The translations under genes were made by a program, and so were the position numbers. 64,000 nucleotides of DNA, taken from Neomoorella carbonis (GTDB lineage Bacteria; Bacillota; DSM-521; Neomoorellales; Neomoorellaceae). The DNA is taken from contig NZ_CP136420.1 of the NCBI RefSeq assembly GCF_045278715.1, positions 1,364,001-1,428,000 on the forward strand. The letters are read 5' to 3'. The notes under the pieces were generated by a model, which searched no databases, was not told the origin of the DNA, and saw only the letters and a list, made by a program, of their open reading frames with translations. The stretch's first letter is position 1. Each line of letters opens with the position of its first letter. Positions 34,036-43,718 of this stretch are shown piece by piece.

Positions 34036-34089
34036 CGGGTACTTCCTCCTTGAAAAGCTTTTTTGAGTTACCTTTTGTACCGCTTTAGA

Positions 34090-34590
34090 TTATTCCTGGC
34101 ACCCGGGGGTCTCCTGGATGAAATACCGCATGCTCTCCTTTTTCAGCTCGGCCGTGCTGAAAATTATGCGGTAATTATTATGGCCGATGGCTGCGGCCAG
34201 GCGGGACGCCAGTTCCTGGCAGGCCTCCCTGGTGCGGCAGTGAATGACGGCATAAAGGTTAAAGGGCCATTCGGGTCGCTGCCGGCGCTGGTAACAGTGG
34301 GTTACTTCCGGGAAGGTGGCCAGTTTTTCTCCGGCTCTTTTTAAATCTTCCTGTGGCAGTTGCCAGACTACCATGGCATTGGCGATGATGCCCGCTTCCC
34401 GATGGCGCAGGGCGGCACCGAAACGGCGGATAATGCCATCCGCCTGGAGGCGGCGGATATGCTCGAGGACTTCAGCTTCACTGAGTCCCAGCCTCTGGGC
34501 CACCGCCAAAAAAGGACGGGAAACCAGAGGGATATCACCCTGGAGCTGGCGCACCAGTTCTTTTTCCAGGTCGGTTAAAGGACGCGGCAA
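34090..34590 (-). CDS. ahbB: Siroheme decarboxylase subunit AhbB
   Basis: A 166-residue AsnC/Lrp-like protein: winged HTH (LGLSEAEVLEHIRRLQADGIIRRFG) followed by a RAM-type ferredoxin fold. With AhbA it removes two carboxylates from siroheme to give 12,18-didecarboxysiroheme. The conserved HCYQRRQRPEWPFNLYAVIH segment carries the active-site histidine and arginines. It lies 3 bp after ahbA. Confidence 0.9.
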   Translation of the reverse strand: MPRPLTDLEKELVRQLQGDIPLVSRPFLAVAQRLGLSEAEVLEHIRRLQADGIIRRFGAALRHREAGIIANAMVVWQLPQEDLKRAGEKLATFPEVTHCYQRRQRPEWPFNLYAVIHCRTREACQELASRLAAAIGHNNYRIIFSTAELKKESMRYFIQETPGCQE

Positions 34591-34592
34591 TT

Positions 34593-35051
34593 TTACGGGC
34601 TCCCTTCTTCCAGGTTAAAGTTTACCCGAATCTTGAAGGCTCTTTCCGCCGGGAGCTCCAGCACCGGTAGGCCGGTCCTGGCTTCGATGCTGGCCATGAC
34701 CCTTTCCAGCTGGCGGCGGCTGGGGCCGATAAGGGTAAACCACATGTTATAAGCATCTTCCCGCAGGTAATTGTGGGTAACTCCTGGAAAGCTATTAACT
34801 ACTGCCGCTACTTCCGCCAGGCGCCCTTCAGGGACCTGCATGGCACAGAGGGTGCTGGTATAACCCAGCCGCCGCAGGTCAAATACGGCGCCGATGCGGC
34901 GAATGATCCCCGTTTCTTTCAATTTAGCCAGGCGTTCCAGGACTTCCTTTTCCGTGAGACCCAAACGCCGGCCCAGTTCGGCGTACGGCTCCTCCGTCAG
35001 GGGGAAATCTTCCTGGATCATATTTAATAAACGGCGGTCAAGGTTATCCAA
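34593..35051 (-). CDS. ahbA: Siroheme decarboxylase subunit AhbA
   Basis: 152 residues, homologous to AhbB: N-terminal HTH (LGLTEKEVLERLAKLKETGIIRRIG) and the THNYLREDAYNMWFTLIG core. It forms a heterodimer with AhbB. It overlaps ahbD by 8 bp, indicating coupled translation. AhbA and AhbB belong to the NirD/L/G/H group; pairing with ahbC and ahbD decides for the haem pathway over haem d1. Confidence 0.9.
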   Translation of the reverse strand: MDNLDRRLLNMIQEDFPLTEEPYAELGRRLGLTEKEVLERLAKLKETGIIRRIGAVFDLRRLGYTSTLCAMQVPEGRLAEVAAVVNSFPGVTHNYLREDAYNMWFTLIGPSRRQLERVMASIEARTGLPVLELPAERAFKIRVNFNLEEGSP

Positions 35052-36045
35052 TCTTCATCCCCTTCCGCCCCTGGTAGAGACACCAGGGCTCTTCAGCCAT
35101 ATAGTCGCCGTGGTAGTACCAGGCGCGGGCGCGGCAACCGCCGCAGATCTTTTTGTAGCCGCAGCGACCGCAGCCGCCGCTGTATTTTTCCGAACGCAAA
35201 GTGCGGAAAACCTCGCCCTCCTGCCAGAGACGGCTGAAGGGTATTTCCCGGACATTGCCCACGGGTAAGTTCAGGTAGGCGCAGGGCTGGACGTCTCCCC
35301 GGGGACTGACGATGCAGTAGGCAATGCCGGCCAGGCAGCCGCGGCTGTAGCGGACGGGAATTCCCATTTCCCGGGCGATGCGCATGAACTGGGGCGCGCA
35401 GGTCGGTTTTAATTCAATATCTACCTGCTGCTGCTTGTGTAAGATGCGCTTCAAAGTTCTCTCATATGCTTCGGCCCGCAAGGCTTCCGCTTCGATGCTC
35501 GCCGCCCGGCCGGTAGGCACCAGGAAAAAGAAATGGTGGCCCCTCGCGCCAAGATCCACAGCCAGATCGGTGAGCTTTTCCAGTTCATCCTGATTCCAAT
35601 CGAAGACGGTGGTATGCACCTGGAAGGGCAAACCCGCCTCCCGGCAGGCCGCCATACCAGCCAGGGCTTCGTGCCAGGCCCCGGCCTTTTGTCGCAGGCG
35701 GTCATGGCGGTCGGGAGCGCAGCTATCCAGGGAAATGCCTATAGCCTGCGCTCCGGCCTTTTTTAATTCCCGGGCCAGGTCCGGGGTGAGCAAGGTACCG
35801 TTGCTCCCCAGGACCGGCCTTAAACCGCGCGCCGCAGCATAAGCTATCAATTCCAGCAAGTCGGGCCTTAACAGGGGTTCGCCGCCGCTGAAGATCATAA
35901 TCCGGAAGCCGGCTTTAACAGCTTCATCAATTAGATTTTTCGCTTCCGCCGTACTTAATTCATCTTCCGCTTTAGCGCCGGCATCCCGGTAGCAGTGGTC
36001 GCAGTAGAGGTTGCACTGGTTGGTGGTATTCCATGATAAGAGCAT
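35044..36045 (-). CDS. ahbD: Radical SAM Fe-coproporphyrin III decarboxylase AhbD (NirJ2-like)
   Basis: A 333-residue radical SAM enzyme. The cluster motif CNLYCDHC is near residue 12. A C-terminal SPASM-like region has C..CGRCGYKKICGGCRARAWYYHGD..C for an auxiliary cluster. It converts Fe-coproporphyrin III to haem b by two oxidative decarboxylations. It abuts hemB (1-bp overlap) and overlaps ahbA. The pairing with the AhbC-like gene separates it from PqqE-like relatives. Confidence 0.88.
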   Translation of the reverse strand: MLLSWNTTNQCNLYCDHCYRDAGAKAEDELSTAEAKNLIDEAVKAGFRIMIFSGGEPLLRPDLLELIAYAAARGLRPVLGSNGTLLTPDLARELKKAGAQAIGISLDSCAPDRHDRLRQKAGAWHEALAGMAACREAGLPFQVHTTVFDWNQDELEKLTDLAVDLGARGHHFFFLVPTGRAASIEAEALRAEAYERTLKRILHKQQQVDIELKPTCAPQFMRIAREMGIPVRYSRGCLAGIAYCIVSPRGDVQPCAYLNLPVGNVREIPFSRLWQEGEVFRTLRSEKYSGGCGRCGYKKICGGCRARAWYYHGDYMAEEPWCLYQGRKGMKIG

Positions 36046-37019
36046 TATTTAAGCCACCTTGCTACATCCAGGGCATAATAGGTGATAATTAGATCGGCGC
36101 CGGCCCGCTTGATGGCCGTCAGGCTTTCCAGCACGGTTTTTTCCTCATCCAGCCAGCCATTGGCAGCGGCGGCTTTAAGCATGGCATACTCGCCGCTGAC
36201 CTGGTAGGCTACCAGGGGAGCGTTGAAGGTGTCTTTGACCCGGCGGATGATATCCAGGTAAGGGAGGGCCGGTTTGACCATGATCATATCGGCCCCTTCC
36301 TGGAGGTCAAGTTCCACTTCCCGCAGGGCCTCGTTGCTGTTGGCCGGGTCCATCTGGTAGCTGCGGCGGTCGCCGAACCGGGGCGCCGAAGCGGCAGCTT
36401 CCCGGAAGGGACCGTAGAAAGCCGAGGCGAACTTGGCGGCGTAGGCCAGGATAGGTATGTGGGTGAAGCCTTCTTTATCCAGGAGGCGGCGGATGGCCCC
36501 CACCCGGCCGTCCATCATATCCGACGGAGCTACGATGTCGGCTCCGGCCTCTACATGGGAGAGAGCTGTTTTGGCGATAAGCTCTAAGGTAGGATCGTTT
36601 AAAATCTGGCCGTCATCCACCAGGCCGCAGTGGCCGTGGCTGGTATACTCGCACAAGCAGACGTCGGTGATGACCAGGAGTTCCGGGTAAGCACCCTTTA
36701 AGGCCCGCACGGCTTCCTGGACAATGCCACGGGGGTCATAGGCCCCGGAGCCCACCTCATCCTTTACCGCCGGGATGCCGAAGAGGAGGACGGCCGGGAT
36801 GCCGGCGGCGACTACGCCGGCGGCTTCTTTGACCAGGTTGTCGATGGAAAGCTGGTAAACGCCGGGCATGGAAGGAACCGGGTTTTTTATCCCCCGGCCG
36901 TGAATGACGAAAAAGGGATAAATGAGGTCGTTGATGTTGATCTCCGTTTCCCGAACCATGGCTCGCAGGGTTTCATTCTGCCGCAAGCGCCGCGGCCGGC
37001 GCACGGGAAAACCGGACAT
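36045..37019 (-). CDS. hemB: Delta-aminolevulinic acid dehydratase (porphobilinogen synthase)
   Basis: A 324-residue enzyme that condenses two 5-aminolevulinates. Schiff-base lysines lie in YAAKFASAFYGPFR and MIMVKPALPYLD. DVCLCEYTSHGHCG contains the three cysteines of the zinc-dependent type. A 75-bp gap separates it from ahbC upstream, the largest gap inside the operon. Confidence 0.96.
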   Translation of the reverse strand: MSGFPVRRPRRLRQNETLRAMVRETEININDLIYPFFVIHGRGIKNPVPSMPGVYQLSIDNLVKEAAGVVAAGIPAVLLFGIPAVKDEVGSGAYDPRGIVQEAVRALKGAYPELLVITDVCLCEYTSHGHCGLVDDGQILNDPTLELIAKTALSHVEAGADIVAPSDMMDGRVGAIRRLLDKEGFTHIPILAYAAKFASAFYGPFREAAASAPRFGDRRSYQMDPANSNEALREVELDLQEGADMIMVKPALPYLDIIRRVKDTFNAPLVAYQVSGEYAMLKAAAANGWLDEEKTVLESLTAIKRAGADLIITYYALDVARWLK

Positions 37020-37094
37020 GGCAACTCACCTCCGAAGTGTCAGTAGTATTGATCTAGCCTCACTGCCCAGGAGAGGTCCAGTTATAGTTAACTA

Positions 37095-38216
37095 TTATCC
37101 TGAGATTTCCGCATCAGTCAAATAGCAGGCGGGGTCGGATTCCCAGAAGTCGCCGGTCAGGCTCTCCGCCCGGGCACGGCAGTTGCCGTTACAGAGGTCC
37201 AGCCAGGCGCAAGTTGAACAGCGGCCTTTAAGCAGGGGCTTGCGATCCCGCAGGGCCTTCAAAAGGGGGTGGCTTAAATCCGTCCAGATTTCACCAAAGG
37301 GCCGTTCCCGGACATTCCCCAGGGTGTGGTGCGTGGTAAACTGGTCGGGGTGGACGTTACCGGCCCAGTCGACAGCTCCGATGGCGATGCCGCTGCGATT
37401 ACCCCCGTTCAGGCGCAATAACTCCAGGACGGCCGCCGCCCGCTCCGGGTCCTGGCGCCGCAGTTTTAAATAAAGGTAAACGCCGTCGGCATGGTTATCA
37501 ACGGTTAAGATTTCCACTTCCCGGCCCCGTTCTTTCAGGCGCCGGGTTGCTTCGATAAGCAAATCCATGGCGGCGCGGCTTTCTTCGTGGCTCAGGTCTT
37601 CCCCGGCAAGCTTGCTGCCCCGGCCGCTGTAAACCAGGTGATAAAAACAGGCCCGGGGGATGTTTTCTTCCCGTATGAGGTAAAATATTTCTTCCAGCTG
37701 GTCAACGTTGAGCCGGCTGATGGTAAAGCGCAGGCCCACCCGCTGGTCGACAGCCAGGCAATTACGGATACCTTCCAGGGCCGCCGCAAAGGCCCCCTTT
37801 TGCCCCCGGAAGGCATCATGCCTCTCCTCCACGCCGTCCAGGCTGATTCCTACATAGCTGATACCGATCTTTTTCAACTCCCTGGCGGTGCTGCGGTCAA
37901 TGAGGGTACCGTTGGTGGACAGGGTAACCCGCAGGCCTTTCTTAACAGCAGCGGCCATGAGATCAAAGATATCCTGCCGCACCAGGGGTTCACCTCCGGA
38001 CAGGAGAAGGACAGGCACGTGGAAGGCCGCCAGCTGCTCCAGAAAGTCCCGGGCGGCCATGGTATCCATCTCCTCCCCGCCCGCGACGGGCCCGGCTGCG
38101 GCATAGCAATGGCGGCACTTCAGGTTGCAGGCCCGGGTACAATTCCAGACCACTACCGGGCCACTATCCCGGCGCGCCCCTGCTGCCGCTCCAAAGGCGG
38201 CCTGGCTGTAGCGCAA
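37095..38216 (-). CDS. ahbC: Radical SAM protein AhbC (12,18-didecarboxysiroheme deacetylase, NirJ1-like)
   Basis: A 373-residue radical SAM enzyme with CTRACNLKCRHC near residue 27 after the diagnostic GPVVVWN. The C-terminal auxiliary-cluster region is CSTCAWLDLCNGNCRARAESLTGDFW..C. It removes the acetate side chains of didecarboxysiroheme to give Fe-coproporphyrin III. The N-terminal YSQAAFG is also typical of AhbC/NirJ1. Confidence 0.88.
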   Translation of the reverse strand: MRYSQAAFGAAAGARRDSGPVVVWNCTRACNLKCRHCYAAAGPVAGGEEMDTMAARDFLEQLAAFHVPVLLLSGGEPLVRQDIFDLMAAAVKKGLRVTLSTNGTLIDRSTARELKKIGISYVGISLDGVEERHDAFRGQKGAFAAALEGIRNCLAVDQRVGLRFTISRLNVDQLEEIFYLIREENIPRACFYHLVYSGRGSKLAGEDLSHEESRAAMDLLIEATRRLKERGREVEILTVDNHADGVYLYLKLRRQDPERAAAVLELLRLNGGNRSGIAIGAVDWAGNVHPDQFTTHHTLGNVRERPFGEIWTDLSHPLLKALRDRKPLLKGRCSTCAWLDLCNGNCRARAESLTGDFWESDPACYLTDAEISG

Positions 38217-38238
38217 CGTATCACCGAAATAACTATCG

Positions 38239-39804
38239 TTAAAAAGCAGTTTGGTAAGACTGATCAGCTTCCCTCACCGCCTTCCGGCCGGTATAATAAT
38301 CCAGCATGGCCTGGATCAGGCCTGCTTCCGTATATTCTCCCGCCGTAGCCGTCACCCTCAGCCCCGCTTCCCTGGCTGTAGCCGCTGTAATGGGCCCGAG
38401 GCAAAAAACGTCGACGCCCTCCATCAAGACGTTAGCTTTATCCCCCAGTAATTCAAGGAAAGATTTAACTGTTGAGGAACTGGTAAAAGTAACGGCCGCT
38501 ACTTTCCCGGCAGCCAGCAGTTCCCGCAAAGTGTCAGCTTCGCTCGTCATTTTAACCGTACGGTAAATAGCTACCTCCGTCACTTCTGCCCCCTGGCGGC
38601 GGAGGTCTTCGGCCAGGAAGGGCCGGGCAATATCGGCTCGCGGCAGGAGCACCCGCCGGCCGTGAAGTAAAGGTCCCAGCCCGGCGGCCACCGCTTCGGC
38701 CACATATTCTCCCGGCTGCCAGTCGGGGTTTAAACCCCGCTCTTGCAAAGCTCTGGCCGTCGCCGGGCCGATGGCGGCGATTTTTATCCCGGCCAGGGTG
38801 CGGATGTCAATCTGCCTTTCCTGCAAACGCCGGCAAAAATAACGAACTCCGTTGGCACTGGTAAAGATTAACCACTCGAAATCTTTAATCCTGGCCAGGG
38901 CGGCATCTACAGAATCCCAGTCGATCGGCGGCCGGATTTCAATGGTCGGAAAGACCAGTACTTCGGCCCCCAGTTCGGCCAGCCGCCGGGCCATTGCTTC
39001 TGCCTGGGCCCGGGGACGGGTAATTACCACCCGCCGTCCGAAGAGGGGTTTCCTTTCCAGCCAGGCCAGGGTAGAACGCAGGGCCACCACCTGGCCGACG
39101 ACGATAATGGCCGGGTTGCTGAAGCCGGCCTCCTGGGCTCTGGCCTCAATATCGGCCAGGGTACCGGTCAGGGTCTCCTGCTCGGCCCTGGTTCCCCAGC
39201 GGATGAGGGCCACCGGGGTGGATGGATCACGGCCACAGGCCAGCAGCCGGCTGACAATGGTGGCCAGGTTGGCCATGCCCATGAGGAATACCAGGGTATC
39301 GACGGCCCCGGCCAGGCCTTCCCAGTTTATGGCACTGTTTTCTTTTCCCGGGTCCTCATTGCCGGTAATGAAGGCCACCGTTGAAGCCAGGCCGCGGTGG
39401 GTCACCGGGATGCCGGCGTAGGCCGGTACGGCGATGGCCGCCGTGACGCCGGGCACGACTTCGAAGGGTATGCCGGCGGCCTTGAGGGCCAGGGCTTCTT
39501 CCCCGCCGCGGCCAAAGACAAAGGGATCACCTCCTTTTAAGCGCACCACCTGCTTACCCTGCCGGGCAAGATCTACCAGGAGTTCGTTGATTTCTTGCTG
39601 AGGCAGGGCATGGCGGTGGGGGGCTTTGCCGACGTAGATTTTTTCGGCGCCTTCCGGTGCATAATCCAGGAGGCCCGGGTTGATCAGGCGGTCATAGACC
39701 ACCACGTCGGCCCGGGCCAGGCATTCCTGCCCCCTGATAGTTAATAAACCGGCGTCACCGGGGCCGGCACCGACCAGATATACCTTACCTGTGGGAATTG
39801 CCAC
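38239..39804 (-). CDS. cobA-hemD: Fused uroporphyrinogen-III C-methyltransferase / synthase
   Basis: A 521-residue fusion. Residues 1-245 are the SAM methyltransferase CobA/SirA (VYLVGAGPGDAGLLTIRG, LKGGDPFVFGRGGEE). Residues 260-505 are HemD, which closes the tetrapyrrole ring. The fusion makes uroporphyrinogen III and methylates it twice to precorrin-2, the entry to siroheme, haem (by the Ahb route) and cobalamin. It overlaps hemC by 20 bp. Confidence 0.95.
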   Translation of the reverse strand: MAIPTGKVYLVGAGPGDAGLLTIRGQECLARADVVVYDRLINPGLLDYAPEGAEKIYVGKAPHRHALPQQEINELLVDLARQGKQVVRLKGGDPFVFGRGGEEALALKAAGIPFEVVPGVTAAIAVPAYAGIPVTHRGLASTVAFITGNEDPGKENSAINWEGLAGAVDTLVFLMGMANLATIVSRLLACGRDPSTPVALIRWGTRAEQETLTGTLADIEARAQEAGFSNPAIIVVGQVVALRSTLAWLERKPLFGRRVVITRPRAQAEAMARRLAELGAEVLVFPTIEIRPPIDWDSVDAALARIKDFEWLIFTSANGVRYFCRRLQERQIDIRTLAGIKIAAIGPATARALQERGLNPDWQPGEYVAEAVAAGLGPLLHGRRVLLPRADIARPFLAEDLRRQGAEVTEVAIYRTVKMTSEADTLRELLAAGKVAAVTFTSSSTVKSFLELLGDKANVLMEGVDVFCLGPITAATAREAGLRVTATAGEYTEAGLIQAMLDYYTGRKAVREADQSYQTAF

Positions 39805-40726
39805 TCTTCAGTCTTACCTCCTGTAAAATGGCCCCCGCGCCCCGGGCCAGTAATTTCCGGGCCAGTTCCTGCCCGGCGGCCTCCGGGTTGGCCGTGCTCC
39901 CGGAAGTAAAATCCCTTAACACCTGCCTGCCGTCCAGGCTGGCCACCATACCCCTGAGGATCAGGGCTTCCCCTTCCACGATAGCCAGGGCACCTATGGG
40001 AACCTGGCAGCCTCCTTCCAGGGCGCGTAAATATGCCCTTTCGGCTCGCACGGCCGCTGCCGTGAGCGGATGGTTGATGGCGGCAACCAGCTGCGCGATT
40101 TGCTCGTCCCCGGCCCGGATCTCGACGGCGATGGCCCCCTGCCCTACAGCCGGCAGGCAGATGTTATAGGGCAGGGGTTCCCCCAGCAGGCGACCATGGT
40201 TTAACCTTTTCAACCCGGCGGCGGCCAGGACGATGGCCTCCAGCCCTTCCCGTTCCATTTTTGCCAGGCGGGTAGGGACATTCCCCCGCAGGTCCACCAG
40301 TTCCAGGTCGGGGCGGACATGGGCCAGCTGGGCCTTGCGCCTCAGGCTGCTTGTCCCCACCCGGGCCCTGACCGGTAGAGTCGCCAGGGTATAGCCCGCC
40401 GGGGAGATGAGGACATCGGCCGGGTCTTCCCGTGGCCCCACGGCACCGATAATCAGGCCTTCCGGTATGCTGGTCGGCATATCCTTCATGCTGTGGACGG
40501 CCATATCGATAGCCCCGTCCAGAAGGGCCAGTTCCAGTTCCTTGGTAAAAAGGCCCTTATCGCCAATCCGCGCCAGGGCCACATCGAGGATCTTATCGCC
40601 CCTGGTTTTAAAGGTAACCAGGCGGCAGGTCAGATCCGGCCAGGCTTTTTCCAGGGCCTCTATGACCCAGCGGGCCTGCCAGCGGGCCAGTTCACTGTCC
40701 CTGGAGCCCACCTTTACTTCCCGCAT
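39785..40726 (-). CDS. hemC: Porphobilinogen deaminase (hydroxymethylbilane synthase)
   Basis: A 313-residue enzyme that polymerises four porphobilinogens. It starts VGSRDSELARWQARWV, has VHSMKDMPTSIPEG, and holds the dipyrromethane-cofactor cysteine in LEGGCQVPIGALA. It lies 4 bp after hemA. Confidence 0.96.
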   Translation of the reverse strand: MREVKVGSRDSELARWQARWVIEALEKAWPDLTCRLVTFKTRGDKILDVALARIGDKGLFTKELELALLDGAIDMAVHSMKDMPTSIPEGLIIGAVGPREDPADVLISPAGYTLATLPVRARVGTSSLRRKAQLAHVRPDLELVDLRGNVPTRLAKMEREGLEAIVLAAAGLKRLNHGRLLGEPLPYNICLPAVGQGAIAVEIRAGDEQIAQLVAAINHPLTAAAVRAERAYLRALEGGCQVPIGALAIVEGEALILRGMVASLDGRQVLRDFTSGSTANPEAAGQELARKLLARGAGAILQEVRLKSGNSHR

Positions 40727-40730
40727 TTTA

Positions 40731-42053
40731 TTAACTTCCTCCTTCTACTGCCGCCGTTTCTTTCCTGGACCCGGCCTCTTCCACAGGCAGGTTAAAAAGT
40801 TCGTGCAGAGCCTCGGCATACAAATGGCCCCGCGGCGTAAGGGCGGCCTTTTTTAAGTTTACGATAGCGTCGTGGAGGAGCTGGTTGACTATGGTGTTGG
40901 CCAGGGAGCCAATTATTTTTTGCTGCCGCGGTGTCAATTCTCCCAGACGGTTGCAGGCCCGCTCTAATTCCTCCTTTTTAATGGCTTCAGCTTTTTCCTT
41001 TAAAGCAACAATGGTCGGTACCACATAGAGGGAGCCCAGCCAGCGGAAAAAAGCATCGACTTCCTCAGTAATGATACCTTCCGCCTGCCGGGCGGCATGC
41101 TGCCGTTCCTCCAGGTTGGCCAGGACCACCTGCTGCAGGTCGTCGATATCATACAGCTTCACCCCCGGCAGATCGCCGGCAGAGGGCTCAATATCCCGGG
41201 GTACGGCAATGTCAATGAGCATCAGGGGACTGTCCGGCCGCACCGCCCGCGCCCGGGCCCGGACTACCTGTTCCCGGTGGAGAATATAGTGGCTGGCCGC
41301 CGTACAGCTGATTACGATATCAGCCCGGGATAAGTAATCCTCCAGGGCGTCCAGGCGCACCGCCTGGCCGCCAATGTTAGCGGCCAGCTCTAAGGCCCGG
41401 TCATACGAACGATTGGAAACCAGGACTGTGGTCACGCCTTTATCTTTCAGGTAACGGGCGGCCAGGGTACTCATTTTACCTGCCCCGATTACCAGAACGG
41501 TCCGCCCCTGGAGGTTACCGTGAAAGACCTGGCGGGCCAGTTCTACGGCAGCGTAGCTGATGGATACCGTATTGCGGTCGATGCGCGTTTCCGTTCTTAC
41601 CCTCTTGCCGACGGTAATGGCCTGCTGCCACAGGGTGTTGAGGATGTGATTTGTTGTTCCTGTTCCCCGGGCGATCTCGTAAGCTTCGGCCACCTGGGCC
41701 AAAACCTGGTCTTCGCCGAGAATCATGGAATCCAGCCCGCCAGCCACCCGGAACAGGTGGCGGACGGTATGGCGCGTATTCAGGGTGTAGAGGTGGCTTT
41801 CTAGTTTTTTCGGGTCCATCCGGCAGGACTGGCCAAGGAAATTCTTGCCCGCCCTGATCCCCATTTCCTCCTGCTGGCAGGCCACATATATTTCCGTCCG
41901 GTTACAGGTGCTTAAAATCACGCAACCCTCAACGCCGGCCACGGTCCGCAGCTGCTTCAGGGCCCCCGGCAAACTGTGGCGGGCAAAAGCCAGTTGCTCC
42001 CGGATTTCTACCGGCGCCGTGCGATGATTTAAACCGACGGCAACGACAAACAC
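40731..42053 (-). CDS. hemA: Glutamyl-tRNA reductase
   Basis: A 440-residue enzyme that makes glutamate-1-semialdehyde from Glu-tRNA with NADPH. The catalytic cysteine is in ILSTCNRTEIY, the N-terminal NHRTAPVEIRE is present, and the NADPH site reads VLVIGAGKMSTLAARYL. A C-terminal dimerisation helix follows. It overlaps sirC by 25 bp. Confidence 0.96.
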   Translation of the reverse strand: MFVVAVGLNHRTAPVEIREQLAFARHSLPGALKQLRTVAGVEGCVILSTCNRTEIYVACQQEEMGIRAGKNFLGQSCRMDPKKLESHLYTLNTRHTVRHLFRVAGGLDSMILGEDQVLAQVAEAYEIARGTGTTNHILNTLWQQAITVGKRVRTETRIDRNTVSISYAAVELARQVFHGNLQGRTVLVIGAGKMSTLAARYLKDKGVTTVLVSNRSYDRALELAANIGGQAVRLDALEDYLSRADIVISCTAASHYILHREQVVRARARAVRPDSPLMLIDIAVPRDIEPSAGDLPGVKLYDIDDLQQVVLANLEERQHAARQAEGIITEEVDAFFRWLGSLYVVPTIVALKEKAEAIKKEELERACNRLGELTPRQQKIIGSLANTIVNQLLHDAIVNLKKAALTPRGHLYAEALHELFNLPVEEAGSRKETAAVEGGS

Positions 42054-42673
42054 TGCTTCACCCGCTCCTTTGCCAAATCTTCTTTGCCCCGGGCTACCAG
42101 GCGAAATAATATCTCGTCCCCGGCCAGCCGCCGCAGTACTTCTTCCCGGCGTTTCTGGTCATGGGGCCAGGCTTTTTTTAGAAAAAGACGGAGTTCTCCT
42201 AAAAAATCCAACCAGGGACCGTATTCCGGACCAATTTCAGCCTCCAGCTTTTTGCGTAACTGGCGGGCCAGGGCCGGGCTTTTCCCTGCGGTAGTGATGG
42301 CTATTTGTAGATCCCCGCGCCTGACGATCGAAGGTACTATAAAGGTACACTTTTCCGGCGCATCGGCGACATTTACCCATATGCCGGCCTGGCGGCAGTC
42401 GGCAGCCACGCGGGCATTGAGGCCGGCGTCAGCGGTGACGGCAAATACCAGGGTCATCCCCGTGATATCGCCGGGCTGGTACTTTCGCCGCCACCACACC
42501 AGCTGCCTGGCCAGGGCCAGGTCCGCCAGGACGCGCGTAACTTCCGGGCTTACAAGGGTAATCCTGGCGCCTGCTTCCAGCAAATTTAAAACCTTGCGCT
42601 CACCGACCTTCCCACCGCCGACTACCAGGCAGGGACGGTCAGTTAGTTCTACAGCCATAGAATAAAAGCCCAT
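42029..42673 (-). CDS. sirC: Precorrin-2 dehydrogenase / sirohydrochlorin ferrochelatase
   Basis: A 214-residue Met8/SirC-type protein: N-terminal NAD-binding fold (RPCLVVGGGKVGERKVLNLLEAGA) and the conserved PSIVRRGDLQIAITTAGKSPALARQLR. It oxidises precorrin-2 to sirohydrochlorin. Whether it also inserts iron (as Met8 does) cannot be read from sequence, and no separate ferrochelatase is in the cluster. It shares one base with hepT. Confidence 0.92.
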   Translation of the reverse strand: MGFYSMAVELTDRPCLVVGGGKVGERKVLNLLEAGARITLVSPEVTRVLADLALARQLVWWRRKYQPGDITGMTLVFAVTADAGLNARVAADCRQAGIWVNVADAPEKCTFIVPSIVRRGDLQIAITTAGKSPALARQLRKKLEAEIGPEYGPWLDFLGELRLFLKKAWPHDQKRREEVLRRLAGDEILFRLVARGKEDLAKERVKQCLSLPSV

Positions 42674-43686
42674 TATATACCACGCGTCCTCACAAAATAC
42701 GTTAGCCCCACTAATGTATCACGTGCCCGTCCTTCCGGCAGAAAAATGGCGTGCTGCCTGGCCCGGGCCAGGTAACGCTCGGCCAGCCCCAGGGCATAAT
42801 CGATGCCGCCACAATTTTTAATGAGGTCAATGACTTCTTGAATTTCCATGGCGGTTTTATCCCTTTTGGCCAGCAGGCAGACCAGCTTTTGCTTTTTAGG
42901 AGAAAAACGTAAAGCATAGATTACCGGCAGGGTAATAACCCCCTGACGCAGGTCGCTTCCTATGGGCTTACCCAGGCGTTCCGGGTCGGCCACCATATCC
43001 AGGACGTCATCGGTGATCTGGAAGGCCATCCCCAGATTGCGGCCATAAAGGTACAGGTGGCGGATAAAGTCCTCCCCCGCCCCGGCAGCTATGGCCCCCA
43101 GCTGGCAGCTGGCGGCAATTAGCAAGGCCGTCTTGCGGTAAATACGTTTCAGGTAATCCCGCAAGGTAACTTCCAGGTCAAAGGCGCCGGCCAGCTGGTG
43201 CAGCTCCCCCTGGACCATTTTGACGCTGGTGGAAGCCAGGATTGATGGGATACGGGGATCGTCATAGGTGGCCACCAGGAGCAGGGAACGAGCGAAAAGG
43301 TAATCCCCTGTATGCAAAGAAAGCTCCTTGCCCCAGCGTGCCCACACCGTCGGCCGTCCCCGCCGCATTGGCGAGGCATCGATGACATCGTCATGGACCA
43401 GGGTGGCCATATGAATCATTTCCAGGGCCACGGCCAGGGGCAGGACCCGTTCCAGGGGGGCACCGCAGCATTTGGCTGCCAGGATGGCAAAGGCCGGGCG
43501 CAGTCTTTTTCCCCCCGCCTGGACCAGGTGCCGGGCCGCCTGGGTTAAGACCGGGTCGGGAGCATCCACCTGGCGCAACAATTCAGCCTCTACCTCTTGT
43601 AAATCGGCTTGTACCTCCTGCCAGAGGGGTAACTCTTTCATAATTATACCACCTGTAACTTCCCTTGCCGAGTATTTTTCCTTCAC
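42673..43686 (-). CDS. hepT: Heptaprenyl diphosphate synthase component II (trans-polyprenyl synthase)
   Basis: A 337-residue prenyltransferase with both aspartate-rich motifs, LVHDDVIDASPMRRG (FARM) and FQITDDVLDMVAD (SARM). It makes the menaquinone side chain, probably with the HepS-like protein encoded at 62868-63548. It is the first gene of the haem operon. The start may be internal at MKELPLWQEVQ near 43641, since the upstream 15 residues are not family-like. Confidence 0.9.
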   Translation of the reverse strand: MKEKYSAREVTGGIIMKELPLWQEVQADLQEVEAELLRQVDAPDPVLTQAARHLVQAGGKRLRPAFAILAAKCCGAPLERVLPLAVALEMIHMATLVHDDVIDASPMRRGRPTVWARWGKELSLHTGDYLFARSLLLVATYDDPRIPSILASTSVKMVQGELHQLAGAFDLEVTLRDYLKRIYRKTALLIAASCQLGAIAAGAGEDFIRHLYLYGRNLGMAFQITDDVLDMVADPERLGKPIGSDLRQGVITLPVIYALRFSPKKQKLVCLLAKRDKTAMEIQEVIDLIKNCGGIDYALGLAERYLARARQHAIFLPEGRARDTLVGLTYFVRTRGI

Positions 43687-43718
43687 ACCGGATACTTACC
43701 CTTTAGGCATACCTCTAC

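Noticed and set aside
37587..38348. 253-residue plus-strand ORF
   Set aside because: Shadow of the ahbC radical SAM gene and the end of cobA-hemD.
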